Positions 36,345-48,394 are shown, counted from the stretch's first letter. The stretch is 64,000 nt of DNA from Tretioscincus oriximinensis (GCA_022410635.1 JAJVDF010000257.1:1487992-1551991); one strand, 5' to 3'. Notes: generated by a model from the letters alone, not told the origin. Numbers and translations: made by a program.

Positions 36345-36598
36345 ATTTATTTATTTATTTGTACTTGTATCCCGCCCTATACCCGAAGGTCTCAGGGCGG
36401 AAAACCATAGGTTGGCACACATAGCTTTTGTTNCTTTCTCCACAACAGACACCCTGTGGAGTAGGTGGAACTGAGAGAGTTCAAAGAACTGTGACTGGCC
36501 CAAGGTCACCCAGCTGGCTTTCGTGGAGGAGTGGGGAATCAAACCAGGAGACCACCAGGTATGAGTCCAATACTCTAACCACTGCACCAAACTGGCTT
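36345..36598 (-). mobile_element. SINE family A, full length
   Basis: Same tail (ttatttgtacttgtatcccg), body and head (ccactgcaccaaactggctt) as 7449-7707. Confidence 0.85.
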
Positions 36599-36689
36599 CA
36601 GTTACAATGAAAAGCTAGAGCAGGTTGGGTAGTTTTAAGGAAGATAGTTTGGTCTCAGAAGTATTGCAAATGCAATGGAATCCCTTATA

Positions 36690-37090
36690 CTTTACTATTT
36701 GGTTTATACCCTGCCCACCCCACAAAGGGCTCTGGGCGGCTCACAGTGTAATACAAAACAATAAAATATAAGATAATTATATAAAACTTAAGCACTTAAG
36801 TGCTGGTCGATGACCGTAATAAATTATTCATTCATTCATATATAAAACCAGTAAAAGTCCAGGAAATATTTAAAAACAAATTACAATCATAANCTCCCAA
36901 CATATACAAACTCAGATCCAAAGAGCAATACTAAAACAACAGTGGAAGCAGATCAGCCTGAGGCTATACTGAAGCTAGCCAAAGGCCTGACGAAACACTG
37001 CTTTACAAGCTCTCTGGAAACCCGACAGTTCTTTAATTGCTCGAGTACTCAAAGAGAGGGTGTTCCACCAGGTAGGGGGCACACAAGAGA
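36690..37090 (-). mobile_element. L2-like LINE 3' end with nested LINE tail
   Basis: On the minus strand this carries ccacctggtggaacacc-type sequence and a phenylalanine/arginine-rich segment similar to the region after LHWLP in the 10.3-kb copy. A gccgcccagagccc-type tail follows. At 36788-36842 a different LINE tail is embedded: gtgctggtcgatgaccgtaa followed by ATTC repeats. Confidence 0.55.
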
Positions 37091-37447
37091 TTATGAGATT
37101 AGCACATTGCCCTGCCCCAACCAATATCATTGGAACAATAACATACATGAAAGGGGTAGTTAACTAGATTGTGGCAACAAAAAGCAGCTAAAACAAGAAA
37201 TGGATTCTGTGGGATAGAACTATGAAAGAAACAGCATTTATGTTGGCACCATTATGTTCTCAAATTAAGGCAAATTACAGTGAATGCTTTACTGTGAATG
37301 AACAGCCTGAATGTTACTCATCATGCGGCATAAGAGAAAGCAGTAATCCCCGAAGCTTGATTTCATATCACACCTAATCAGAAGATTGCAAGTTTGTTTC
37401 TCTAGGATAAGATGGGATTCTGAAAGCAAAGTTTGTTCTCAGCTTCC

Positions 37448-37560
37448 TGTCATAAGAGCACAAAAGAACCCTGCTGCATCACACCACAGTCCATATGGTC
37501 TAGCTATCAGCTTCATATAGTTGGCTACCAATTGCTTTGGGGCCGTTTCAAGCAGAGGAA
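37448..37560 (-). mobile_element. CR1-group LINE 3' end, old
   Basis: cataagagcacaaaagaacc, then ctgctgcatcac and gtccatatggtctagc. This is the diverged, reversed CR1-type 3' end (aagaacataagaagagcc, ctggatcag, gtccatctagtcc). Confidence 0.5.
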
Positions 37561-37618
37561 GGTGAAACCCTTATGTGCTCTTGACTCTGTGCAAATCACA
37601 TTTAGAGGCCTCCCACCT

Positions 37619-38193
37619 TCCTCCTCTTCTTAAACTTAATTTTTATTATTGATTTTCCAAACAAAGAAAACAAACAAACAAGGAAAACATAAATAAATCC
37701 CCCCTTGCCTCCCCCCAGAGAACAGGTACCGAAATATGTTGTTACAAAATCAATCGTTGTTCCAAGAACATCAATATCGTTTCCTTAACCAGAGCTGGAG
37801 ATGTCGGTGTCTGTCTGTAGGCTATAAGCTCTTGCCATTTAAATGTCCGGTGCGGTTTTAACATTATTCCAATAGTCTGAAGTCTTTTAGATTGAAGGAC
37901 GTCAAACAACATAAATTCAATAAGATAATACCACCATTCTTCTAAATTCCACATTGAACATTCTTTCCATCTTTTAGCTAATACCAGGTGACCCGCCATA
38001 ATTCCACTATCAATCAGGTAATAATCAGTGGTTTCCAAATTTAGGGTGTCTATCAGACCAAAAAGCCAAATTTCCTTTGTGTTTGGGAGATTTATTCCAA
38101 TGATCTTGCTTAATTCATTAATGATGTTACTCCAGAATCTCATTACCTTGGGACATAGAGTCCACATATGGATATATAACCCCCTTTGCTGAC
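37619..38193 (-). mobile_element. L1 LINE, 5'-truncated 3' end
   Basis: The minus-strand frame 38167-37742 begins MWTLCPKVMRFWSNI. This is the HIWWDCPK-like C-terminal region of L1 ORF2, and it stays open for 141 codons. The 3' UTR ends in an A-rich tail at 37640-37690 (gttttctttgtttgg on the minus strand). It is flanked by direct repeats beginning acccttatgtgctcttgac at 37567 and 38194, the target-site duplication. Confidence 0.8.
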
Positions 38194-38231
38194 ACCCTTA
38201 TGTGCTCTTGACATTTAGAGGCCTCCTACCT

Positions 38232-39960
38232 GTCATACCAACCTCAAGGCAATACTCAGGCATCCATTGCAATAGCCATTTATACACTCAGTTTATACAA
38301 TTGCCTAATCCTTTCTTAANGCTATACAGGATGATTGCTATCGTCACCTTTTCTAGAAGTAAATTATAATCCTGATTCATACATCAAAACACTTTTTATT
38401 TAAGTTATTGCTTTTACTCACACTGAGTGAAGGGCACAAGATACTAATGTCTCATAGTACACTTATTGCTAAAGCAAGACTCTGGAGTGGATATATTGTN
38501 CACCTTTCTCAGACCCATAGGAGAAAGGGCACACTTATTCTTCTTTGAACTCTCTGGCTTTCTCCAGATCAGAAGAGGAGGTGAGTCAATTTGGTGTCAT
38601 GGTTAGTGCTGGACATGTTCNGATTTCAGTTGTACAGAGTTTCCACATGAAATCTGGAAAATATGCTTACACCTACAATCGGTGTGAAAAGGTCTCCTGC
38701 TTTCTTTACTAAGGAAAAGGATAAAGGGAGGTGAGATGAAACACAACTGTGACATAATAGCATGAGCCAAACGTCTCATCTAGCTAGAGCCCNTTGCATA
38801 ATCATAGAGCAAAGAGTTTATTCCACTAGCATTGGAAATAATGAACAGTCTGGTCTCATGGTCTGTTTTCCAAACTCTTCCTCACTAATTCATTATTTAC
38901 AACTCACACATACAATGAAAATAAACCTGTAGATATAACTTTGTTTATTTTTAATTGTTGAAGTCACAAATAAAAAGACCATGACTGTAGAGTTAAATGT
39001 ATTTTTTTCCAATTTCAATTTTATGTGTAGGTGCTTTATATTCACAACATGAATAGAAAATTTCTCCTAGTTTCTGCCCATTATATTACTTTTGAGTTAT
39101 GAAAAGCAAATGGCTAGGACAGTTTTGTTGACCTGAGAATCCTTTAAATGTTATTCCTCTTAAAAAAACCTTCCATCCAGCCACAGTTTCAAGGAGACAC
39201 CAGCATCATTCTAGTACATTCAGTATTGTCCAGCGTTGTTGCTGAACTTTCTGCCTGTCCAACAATTTTTCTCACCTTTCCTATCTCTAAACTTCAATCT
39301 GGTCTGTAACCTTGTCTGCTGGCTTATCACCAGTCAAAACAGGGAACTTCTGCTTCACAGCCTATTTGCTCCCAACTAGCCCCATCTGCAGCTTCCTAGT
39401 CATCCACCTATGTCCTCATCTTTTCAAGGAGTATTTAACAAAGGCCATACATACTACACCTATAGAGCCCAGTCTTTACATTTGCAACATGTTACAAAGA
39501 GGCTAAAGAAGGAAGTCCAAAATATGCAAAACATTTTTTCCTGATTCTATTCAATTATTTACAATTTAATAAATTATAAAACATTACCAGCAGCATCTAC
39601 AATCTGGTTATCTTAAGTAATATTTTTGTCATTTTCTCCAAATTATGGGTACACTGCAACTTTTATGAAATGGATCTTTATCTTAAGTGTCATGCTTAAC
39701 TGGAACAATCAGAAAGACTATGATCTAATTAAACTACGTAATTTGTAATAAGATTTAAATATTATTTCTATTGATTTCAGTTTACTGCACAAGTCAACCT
39801 TGTCTAAATGGAAAGACAGCCATAGGAGTCATACCACAATCTCATGGGAAAATGATAAAATGTTCCCCTTTTCATCAATCATTTGTACCATAGTTCCAAT
39901 TAGCTCAGTCATAAAAATTAATCCATACAAAATAAAATGAAAAGTTTCTAATGCCAATAG
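38232..39960. other. Intronic sequence downstream of the ELMO1 exon
   Basis: AT-rich; no exon or named repeat. It lies in the intron that follows the ELMO1 exon on the minus strand. Confidence 0.5.
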
Positions 39961-39966
39961 TGTTAC
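39961..39966 (-). other. ELMO1: ELMO1 splice donor
   Basis: Minus strand reads cagaagatttcaataag then gtaaca. The GT donor follows codon AAG in phase 0, so the next exon starts with a whole codon. Confidence 0.85.
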
Positions 39967-40103
39967 CTTATTGAAATCTTCTGAGGTTGCTCTCATCTCT
40001 TTCCATGTCTTATTCAACAGCTGGATGCATATACAGAAGAACTCTTCAAATGACCGATCATGTGTGAAGAACATTGGGTGGAAATCGTTGCAGGTCTCAC
40101 TGG
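39967..40103 (-). CDS. ELMO1: ELMO1 internal coding exon (ELMO domain)
   Basis: ELMO1 is a cytoplasmic adaptor that binds DOCK-family exchange factors and RhoG. It promotes Rac activation at the membrane during engulfment of apoptotic cells and cell migration. The 137-bp exon encodes two bases of a Pro codon and then 45 residues starting [12 protein letters not shown] and ending [10 protein letters not shown]. From memory this matches human ELMO1 at about residues 435-479, inside the ELMO domain, with almost no change; the close paralogs ELMO2 and ELMO3 should differ more, but I could not align them. The upper boundary uses AG at 40105-40104, because reading ttag|CC AGT GAG restores the expected Pro-Ser-Glu-Thr. 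A later AG at 40101-40100 would delete part of that. There are no stops or frameshifts. Neighbouring exons were not found in the window. Confidence 0.95.
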
Positions 40104-40125
40104 CTAAAAAGAAATGAAACAAAAT
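40104..40125 (-). other. ELMO1: ELMO1 splice acceptor and pyrimidine tract
   Basis: Minus strand reads tttcatttctttttag directly before the exon, a normal polypyrimidine tract with AG. Confidence 0.85.
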
Positions 40126-40369
40126 TATTAATTAAGCATCGACAAATAAATTGAACAGTAATAGAATGTATGAGTCATACAAATAANTACTATGAAGTGA
40201 TAATTAAATTGGCAATACAACTTAAAATGTAGCAAAGTAATGGAGATAATTCTTTAGAAAACATTTTGACTTAGGAAAAATCACCTAAAAAAAGAACCTT
40301 ACTTATTCTAGACCAGAGAATTTAGCCCACTCACTCTGTGTTATAAAGACTTTAGCGAACTACAGCTAT
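40126..40369. other. Intron just upstream of the ELMO1 exon
   Basis: AT-rich, no repeat recognised. It separates the exon from the hairpin element. Confidence 0.5.
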
Positions 40370-40565
40370 AAAGTCCAGCAAAGGAGCTAGCAGCACTTTG
40401 AGACTAACTTGAGAAAAGTGGTTGGCATAAGCTTTCGTAGACAGGTCTNCTTCTTCAGATACGAAAGCTTATGCCAACCACTTTTCTCAAGTTAGTNTCA
40501 AAGTGCTGCTAGCTCCTTTGCTGGACTTTCTGCTAGACTAACTCGGATATTTCTCTGAAATTGAC
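40370..40565. mobile_element. Near-perfect hairpin repeat, 70-bp arms
   Basis: Left arm 40370-40439 and right arm 40460-40529 are exact reverse complements over 69 of 70 bases; the remaining position is an N. The loop is 20 bases (40440-40459, gacaggtct...cttcttcaga). The right flank to 40565 (ctagactaactcgg ... tttctctgaaat) is shared with 1764-1815. It is a dispersed repeat folded back on itself, either a foldback transposon or two inverted repeat copies. Confidence 0.85.
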
Positions 40566-40617
40566 TACAGATATAAAGTGGGCCTGTAGGCAGATGAGAT
40601 TGTTGGGTTTCGGTGGT

Positions 40618-41110
40618 ATCCTCTCCCTCATCCACCCTCCCCCTCCCCTCTCCATACATCTTCTATCCTTCCATCCCTTCTTTCTCTCCATCTTCTTTCC
40701 CTTATTTCTCCTTCTCATCCTTCTCTCCCTTATAGCCTTCCATTTCTCTTTTCTATCCCTTTTGAAAATAGTTTGACTAGACATTTGACCATTTCAAAAT
40801 ACAAGTAAAAACAAAGCAAAAAAAAACAACCAGAAGTAAACAGCAGTCTCTATATTTATAGGCAAAATCTTTTTTTCCCGAATCCTGTTTCAGAATCTTT
40901 TCTATCCTTTTCTCTCTCCTTCCTTTCTCTTATTCTCAGCTCCCTTTCCCTTCTTCATTCCTATCCTTCCCTCNTTTCGTCTTCTATCGCTCCTTCCATT
41001 TCCCCTCATCTCCTCTCATTCTTTCATTCTCCTTTTTCTGCCTGCCTTTCTTTCTCCCCTTCTCTCCTTCCAACTTTATTTATTTTGTTTCTTCTCTTCT
41101 CCTTCTCATT
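40618..41110 (+). repeat. Long polypyrimidine tract
   Basis: Mostly C and T on the plus strand (tcctttctcttattctcagc-like text) in two blocks, 40618-40755 and 40875-41110, separated by an AT-rich stretch at 40756-40874. There are no long exact units. On the ELMO1 sense strand it is polypurine. Confidence 0.75.
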
Positions 41111-41866
41111 ATTCTATGCAAACAGCCCTGTCTGTCACTGCTGTGTGATTCTGCCAGGACCAGTGTGCCGGCCTGCTTTTGCCTCAATGCTTATGGGGCA
41201 GCTGGTCCAGGATGAGTGCAGATAGGCATTGAGTGACTTCTCCACAGTGGGTCCAGAATACAATTGAGCAGCAGTTTGTATTGCTCTTCCACCAACAATG
41301 ACAATCAAGCCTCTTTCTAACAACTCGACCTTGCCTCCAGCTCTTGTATTGCCCACTCAGCATGCTGAACCATGCTGAGACCCACTAGAGGATTGGGTCA
41401 CAGCCAGACCCTCGTTGCACCTGGGCTGGGCATGGTGGGGCATAGTGGAGGTGACACCTGTGGCGGTCTAGTGGAAATGGCCCAATGGATAGACATGTGT
41501 GGCCAAGGCCAGGACCCACTGGAGGATGGGATCATGCTCTGGGCCTGCTTACACCTGGACTGGATATGATGGGTGGGCTACGGATTGTCATTTGCCTCTC
41601 ATTTTTGTAGCCTTCCTTGGACAATTTAATTTCTTTGCGTCGTTCTTCAAAGTGCCTGAAGTAATCTACTTCGCTCTCTGAGCAGTTGTCTCAAAGTGCG
41701 GCAGAGCACACTCTGCTGCAGATTACTTTGATGGTGCTTTTGTAGGCAAATGGTGCCATCAATGTTCCTTAAAAGAGCTGAGCAGCTGCTTCAAGGCTTG
41801 CATGACAGCATGCTATGCTGCATGAGCCTTGAGGCAGTAGCTCAACTGTTTGTATTTGTCCATTCC
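41111..41866. repeat. Unclassified, GC-richer, with internal inverted repeats
   Basis: 41770-41850 contains an inverted repeat (gcagctgcttcaaggct against agccttgaggcagtagc), and shorter palindromes surround 41690-41720. Probably an old non-autonomous transposon. No coding sequence recognised. Confidence 0.4.
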
Positions 41867-41883
41867 GGCCCCAATGTAGACCT

Positions 41884-42081
41884 GTTTTTTTNAAAAAAAT
41901 TCCAAATACAGATGCAAAACAACATACCATAATAACAAAGTAAATATACAAAAAAAAGAAGAGGTATATACATCCTTCCCTTGACCCACCCCGCCCCTAT
42001 ATGTCAGGATCCATCAAGATAATATTATTGAACTAATTAAAATTGGAAGATGAGATTAATTGCATGAGGCAATACCAAGTT
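41884..42081 (-). mobile_element. Short L1-type 3' stub with 17-bp TSD
   Basis: The 198-bp insert begins with a T run (poly-A on the minus strand) and a C-rich 3' UTR (ccttcccttgacccacccc) like the 37.7-kb L1. It is flanked by exact ggccccaatgtagacct at 41867-41883 and 42082-42098. Confidence 0.75.
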
Positions 42082-42098
42082 GGCCCCAATGTAGACCT

Positions 42099-44766
42099 AT
42101 CAATTGATCCAATTTGGTGCTGGAAAGGACCAATCCTGGGGCCATATTTCCCCACATATGTGGCAGTTTTATTGTTCTGGATATGCTTCCTTTTTACTTT
42201 AGGAATATATGGATTCCATTTTTTATTTTTGCATGCAGGTATCTCCTTGAACAATTCCTCTATTGTATGCCCTATAGCTATATGAAAATTACTCTTAGAC
42301 TTTCAAAGGTCTTCACGGATTAAACTCCATATTTCTTTTTATTGAAACTTACATTCTAAGATATTGCTGGCGACTAAATTGCGCCCAAGAATGAAAGACA
42401 TGGTATTAATCAAACATGTAACATCTATTAAGAGCACCAAGTGAACATAAGGCAAGTAACAATTGTTAACAGTCACTGTAGACAGCACAACTGTAGTTGA
42501 TGGCCATGGCAAATACCCAGTAGGAGCGAAGGTGAAGCAAATCTAGGCTGACCTGTCCCTGTCAGGACATACTACACTCTGCATCATCACAGGCCATCAT
42601 CCAAGGCCAGTCTAATCCCCAGATCATCCAAGGATGGCACATGCCNCAATGAGTTTTCGGCCTAGGTGGGTTGTGGCCAATCATGACTAGATTGTCCTAG
42701 AGTGGAACCAAGGATCAGAAGGGAGTAAAGATCATGAGGCGCAAGCCTACCATAACATGGTCCCTACTGACTGAGGGTGTGTTCTGCTCCCAATCCCACC
42801 CCAAGAGTAAGCTCCATGTCCCCAAACCTCTTAAGTGGGTTACTAGTTGTGCTTTTGCCNCAAAGTCATGACAAACTGGGATGGCATGTGGAAGTGTTTT
42901 CGGGTACCTCCTTATAAGGAGGTTCTGGAACCATGCCCCCTTTGCTTGGTGCTGGCACGCTGCTCTNCCCCGGGGCTTCCTTTTGGGACGAGAAGAAGCA
43001 GAGACCTCAGCAATACCAGCTTAGGCAGCAGCTTGGTTCCTCAGTTTGCAGGTCGGCGCCAGCAGAGACTCATTGCCCAAGTGCTGCATAGCTCATTAAT
43101 TTAACAGACTTGAATTGTGATTAATTACTTCTACTTTAATATTAAGCAATTAATTTTAAAACACACAAGTCATTTAATGGATAGAAAATAATTTATTAAA
43201 AAATTACTTTAACTATGTTGCAGAAGAGAAAAAAATAAAAGAATTTTAAAGCAACAGATTATTAAAGGTATTTTTTAAGGCACTCCAAAATTATGAAAAC
43301 AATAGGAAGAAGAAAAGTGCTGGAGGAAAGAATTATATAATAAATAAATAAAATAGAAAAAAAATATTCAGAATAGTTGACACTGAAAAATGATAACACA
43401 AGTAACACGATAAAAGTTACAAGGTTGAACCAGAAAAGCATTGAGAATAAGGTGACGCTATCATACTAAGATCTAGAGAGTTCTAAGAGAAGTGTCAGAA
43501 GGTGATTTACTGTTTAAAAAGAATTTTTAAAAATAAGCTCCTGAAACTTGAACAAAGATCTGAAACAGCTATAGAAGTGGCTTATTGAATGAGCTGTGTG
43601 TAGATTATGATATATATGTTAAATTTAGGTTTTATAATGCCAATGAAGACAAAAACCTACTTTCAAGAAATTCATAGAGAAAAAGAATACCTCAGACATA
43701 TCCAAAGCTATTTTTGAAAAGCAAGAAAGCATTCTTTAAAGACTTTTGACATCTGTCTGTAAGATTCCTGCCACTTTGTTATCAGTATTTATTGTACCGT
43801 ACGCTCACCAAGGCCCCAGCTATGCTATTACTCTGAATCCAGCTGACAACCATTATTAAAGTAGCAATAGAATAGGTTTACTAAGAGATAAAACATAATA
43901 AAACCAGAGAAGTGCAGAGCTTTATCCTTTATGCACTACTTTTGTTTAGAGATTTTTTTCTCAGGACTTGCTTTATGAAAAGATTTACTATATCCAAAGC
44001 CTGGAAAAAGATTTAGACCACAGATGGCCAAACTCTTTGTATCTAGCCAAGAATTCCATCCACCCCACAAATGTAGTGATGGGCTATGGACTTTTTCTAG
44101 TCCAGGTTCAAGGAGGGAGAGTCAAAAGGTTAAGACAGCATCAACTCAAGTATAAATGACTCACCAATCTCCATATAACTTTGATTTAAACATCTAAAGG
44201 GGTATCTTTCATCTAAATCTGACTGAAACCATTTGTACATATTCTGCTAAGAATGCCACCCTCATCAGCAGTTTGTGGAAGCTTATGATAAGCTTTTTCC
44301 ATGGACACCTCAGGGCTTGCTGGTGTTCCTTACCAGTAAGTGCACTAAATGTCTTCAATCTACACACCAGTNTGGATTATGGAAGCACTTTCCACTAATA
44401 GTGTTGCTGTATTTATAGGATGGAGTTCTGCAGGATTGTTATCAAGTATGCAATGATTTGGAACAGATAGACATGCTGAAAGTATTTACCTCCATTTTCT
44501 GGTTATAGGGGGACCCATTTTGGGCTGGAAGATTTCATTTCTAAAATGAAGCCCCAGAAATTGGACCCAAAAGAAACTGGCCTAAATCAGCATCATTTTG
44601 CAGATGTCACTGCTGCAAAGCATGCTGTGGTGTCACCAGTGAGCTTTACTCATCTTGACCCACTGACTCAGATCAAAGGATAACAGTGTAAAAGGATCTT
44701 ATGGGATCTATGGTTATAGGATGACTTTATTATCTGAGGTATTTCAAGCACTACTTTGTTCACTGA
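42099..44766. other. Intronic sequence, no gene seen
   Basis: 42099-42330 continues the unclassified repeat region. 43120-43700 is very AT-rich. Nothing else recognised. Confidence 0.4.
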
Positions 44767-44830
44767 GTTTTCAACTCCACCCTATATCCTAAGGTCTCAG
44801 GGCATGTTGTAATAAAACCAGCAAAATACA
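44767..44830 (-). mobile_element. L2-like LINE tail, reversed
   Basis: ccaccctatatcctaaggtc, then tcagggcatgttg. This is the reverse of the tail at 10740-10800. Confidence 0.5.
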
Positions 44831-45599
44831 CAACTAACATTCAAATAATTACAACCAACATATTATAGTGCCTGAAAGATAAAAGGTAAAACCTTTTTAT
44901 ACATTTAAATATTAGTCAGGCTACCTGTAGGACTATGCTTTTCTCCACCCTTGATTATAACACTTTTTGGTTTAAAATTGGTTTTGTTATTCCATGCTGC
45001 ATCCAGGAGAGGTCTTCCTTGGTACCCTGAATTACATTGACTGGAAAAGATCTTCCACACACAAGAATTAAAGTTATCCCTTCTGACTCTTTGATGGTGG
45101 TAGACAGACAGAAGAAACAGCAAGTAAGGAATATTCCTTGCTCCAGTTTGCAGTGTAAAAGTATAGATTATTTCAACTAAATTTTGAAAAATATGCCTTC
45201 TCAGATTCCACTTGTGNACCAGATTTGGGGGCTTCATTGTCAAGACAAGACCCCATCTGCCCCCTTTTTTGCTTCTCAAGATAGCACAGGAAAAAGGAAA
45301 ATATCATAATTCTCTCCACCCATGTACATTATGTTCACAGAGCACAAAGACAACTGAGTAGGCTATAACAATACGACCAATACTCCAAGAACACCGAGGA
45401 CTGTAATGACAGGTTTAAGTCTGATACAATACCAGAATGAGTTTTTCCNCAACCCCTTCCAGTGCACTGGTAGGCTGTATTCTGACACATACTTTTAATC
45501 CAACTTCAGTCCCAAAGAATTGGACTAAACCAGAAAAATAGTTTTTTCCTGGCTAAGGACTTTCAATTCTTCAGGACTGAAAATGAACTTACAGTTATA
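44831..45599. other. Intronic sequence, no gene seen
   Basis: A 124-codon minus-strand ORF (45279-44905) has no recognisable domain or splice sites and is judged a chance frame. Confidence 0.4.
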
Positions 45600-45960
45600 A
45601 GAGGTTGGAAAGATGAAATGGAATTTTTCAATGCAGATCTATTATGTTATTGAAGGCTTAAAAATTGATTTTAATGGAATTAATGTACAAAAAGACATGA
45701 GAAATCAATGGAATAAACTTTTATCATATGTGAAAACTAGAATAGGGAGATCACAGTGGAGGAAGGAACTGGAATTAGTTTATTCTGTAATATCTATATG
45801 GTTGTAAATACTGGGAAAGTGTATGGGTGGAAAGCAGAGGGAGTTTTTTAGTTTTGTGATTTATTTCTGATATTCTTTCTGATTCTTTGTAACACTAAAT
45901 TTTGGGTTGTATTGCAACTTTTATTGAATAAATATACTGAATAATAAAAAATGAGTGAAA
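45600..45960 (+). mobile_element. Probable L1 LINE 3' end
   Basis: A frame at 45613-45807 ends QWRKELELVYSVISIWL. It is followed by a short 3' UTR (atactgggaaagtgtatggg), tttattgaataaatatactg and an A-rich end. The layout resembles the last part of L1 ORF2 and its tail, but no diagnostic motif is present. Confidence 0.4.
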
Positions 45961-47229
45961 ATGAATGACAAGTATGTGGTGGAATAGCACCCTTAGTTAC
46001 TATAGTAAGATTATAATGGACTTTAATTATGAGATATTCTGNGGAACAAAAACCATCTATTTTTACCAGGTAAACATCCCAGCTACAAAAATCAAACCAG
46101 GAGCTTCTTTTTAATACAGATTTCAGTTGTAGCACGAGATAGACAGAAACATAATGAAATCCTTCTGTGATGTGGCCAAGGTGCAAGTTAAGGCAATATT
46201 TCATCCAGTAATTCTTGATTATTTTTCAAGGCTTGAATACTATAGGGAAGTAAGAAAAGTCATTTAATTCAAATGTACAGATTTGGTCAGAGCCATTAAA
46301 AAACTGAGTAGTGTCAAGGGTCTCATTTCTAGGTGGACACGATGGCATTTTTCACTTATGTCTCACCGCAGCTGTGGCTGAACTGTGTTTCTCATAATCA
46401 GATCTTCAATATGTAATTGGATACAACAGGAACAAATCTCAAGAGCTGCTTGTAGATGCCTTCAAACACCACTAAGCATGAGCAAAAATAATACAATGCT
46501 TCTGAGTCTGGTTGAAGAACCCAAGCAAAAGCCTTAAGACGTTAAGGTCATTCTTAAAAATATTTTTCTACCTATTTCAGCAGCTCCCTGTTCCAGTCTT
46601 GAAAAGGCAATAATAAAACGATGCAGACTTTTGAATACTATTAAAACACCAACTCACAGATATCCCTGTTATTAAGCAATAGTGACAGCAACCCCAGCTA
46701 ACACCAGTGAAGAGATAAGCTGGCAAAGACANGAATGCTTTGCTAACTAAACCTCCCTTGAATCTGTCAAAATGGATTCCTATTTAAGTTCTGGAAATGC
46801 AGGCAGTTTGAAGAATGGGACTGCAATTCTTTAAAATTGTATTTTACCAAGCTCAAGAAAACTGGCAGGCATAGCTAAGAAGGAACTATAGCATAAATCC
46901 ACACAAACACACATTGCTGCAATTATATCATTGTGAAAAAAGCAACATAGCCAAAAGAAATTGATAGAAATTGTTATCATATATGCATTTTTGCATCTGC
47001 ATATTCTTGAATAAGCTATAGTTCCTGAATCTTTTGTGTAACTATTTAAATCACAGCATAAATCATATTTTTATATGCAGAATTTGTTGACACTTTTTTT
47101 CTAAATAACTCTTTCTCTTGTTGATAGATGTGCTATTTGGGGGGAGAATATATTGAAAATCTGACTTCTCTAGGGAAGAAAGATGTGCTGTGAGTCGAGA
47201 CAACTTCAGTAAAGAGATGTCAGAAGAAT
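45961..47229. other. Intronic sequence, no gene seen
   Basis: No exon or classifiable repeat recognised. Confidence 0.4.
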
Positions 47230-48394
47230 ATGCTAGAACAGGTCTCTTGGCAAGTTAATCAAAAACACTGTAGGGCAGTAGAGTTGGAGATACATTATGG
47301 ATCTGTACTGAGACCTTTGCTTTTCAATATATTTATAAATGATCTGGATGCCGAGGTGAATAATGAAGTAGCCAAATTTGCTGATGACACTAAACTGTTC
47401 AGGGTAGTGAAAACTAAAAATGATTGTAAGACACTCCACAGTGATCTATTGAAATTGGGTGAGTGGGCATCAAAGTGGCAAATGCACTTCAACTTAAGCA
47501 AGTGCAAGGTCATGTACATTGGGTCAAAGAACCCCAACTACTCCTACCACCTGATGGGAACCANGNTTTCTGTGACCAAGCAAGAAAAGGATCTTGGGGT
47601 GCTGGTGGACAATTCAATGAAAATGTCAACCCAGTGTGCAGCAGCAGCAAAAAAGGCAAATTTCACGTTGGGGATAATTAGGAAAGGAATCAAAAACAAG
47701 TCAGCAAATGTTGTTTTGCCTCTTTATAAATCTGTGGTGAGGCCACATTTGGAATANTGTGTTCAGTTCTGGTCACCACATCTCAAGAGGGATATTTTGG
47801 AACTGGAGAAGGTGCAGAAAAGGGCAACAAAAATGATCAAGGGTCTGGAGCACCTGCCTTACGAAGCAAGGCTGCAACATCTGGGCCTCTTCAGCCTTGA
47901 AAGGCGACGTTTGAGAGGTGATCTGATTGAAGTACAAAATCATGCATGGGATGGACAGAGTGAACAGAGAAAAAATGTTTTCTCTGTCACACAACACAAG
48001 GACCAGAGGGCACTCCTTGAAACTGATGGGAAGAAAAGTGAGAATAGACAAAAGAAAGTATTTTTTCACCCAGAGGGTCATCGGCCTGTGGAATTTACTT
48101 CCTGANGAGGTAGTGGTAGCTAACAGCTTGGATAGTTTCAAGACAGGACTAGACAGGTTTATGGTCACCAAGGGTATAAATGGATACTAGGATGGATGTC
48201 TGGATGTTGCCTCCGGGATGGAGCAACAGGCAGGACTCCTGAAATACCATTTGCAGGGAGTCATGAACAGGTGCNTATTTTGCTTCCTCTGTTCAGACTG
48301 CCCAGTTGCATCTGGTTGCCCTCTGTGTGACACAGAATGCTGGACTTGATGGGCTGTGGTCTTATCCAGTATGGCTCTTCTTATGTTCTTATGT
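47230..48394 (+). mobile_element. CR1 LINE, 3' third of ORF2 plus 3' UTR
   Basis: The element is 5'-truncated and lacks the endonuclease and the first half of the reverse transcriptase. Translation from 47230 runs 291 codons: a degenerate GVPQGSVLGP motif (YGSVLRPLLFNIFIND), catalytic box FADDTKLF near 47377, thumb region, then [20 protein letters not shown] frameshift near 47933 moves the true C-terminus ([14 protein letters not shown] ... TGLDRFMVTKGINGY) to the frame that stops at 48190. The 3' UTR follows (ctccgggatggagcaacagg, gtgacacagaatgctggac) and ends in ttcttatgttcttatgttct. Not active because of truncation and frameshift. SINE B abuts its 3' end. Confidence 0.9.

Noticed and set aside
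44905..45279. 124-codon minus-strand ORF
   Set aside because: No recognisable domain, no flanking splice signals that fit, includes an N; treated as chance.
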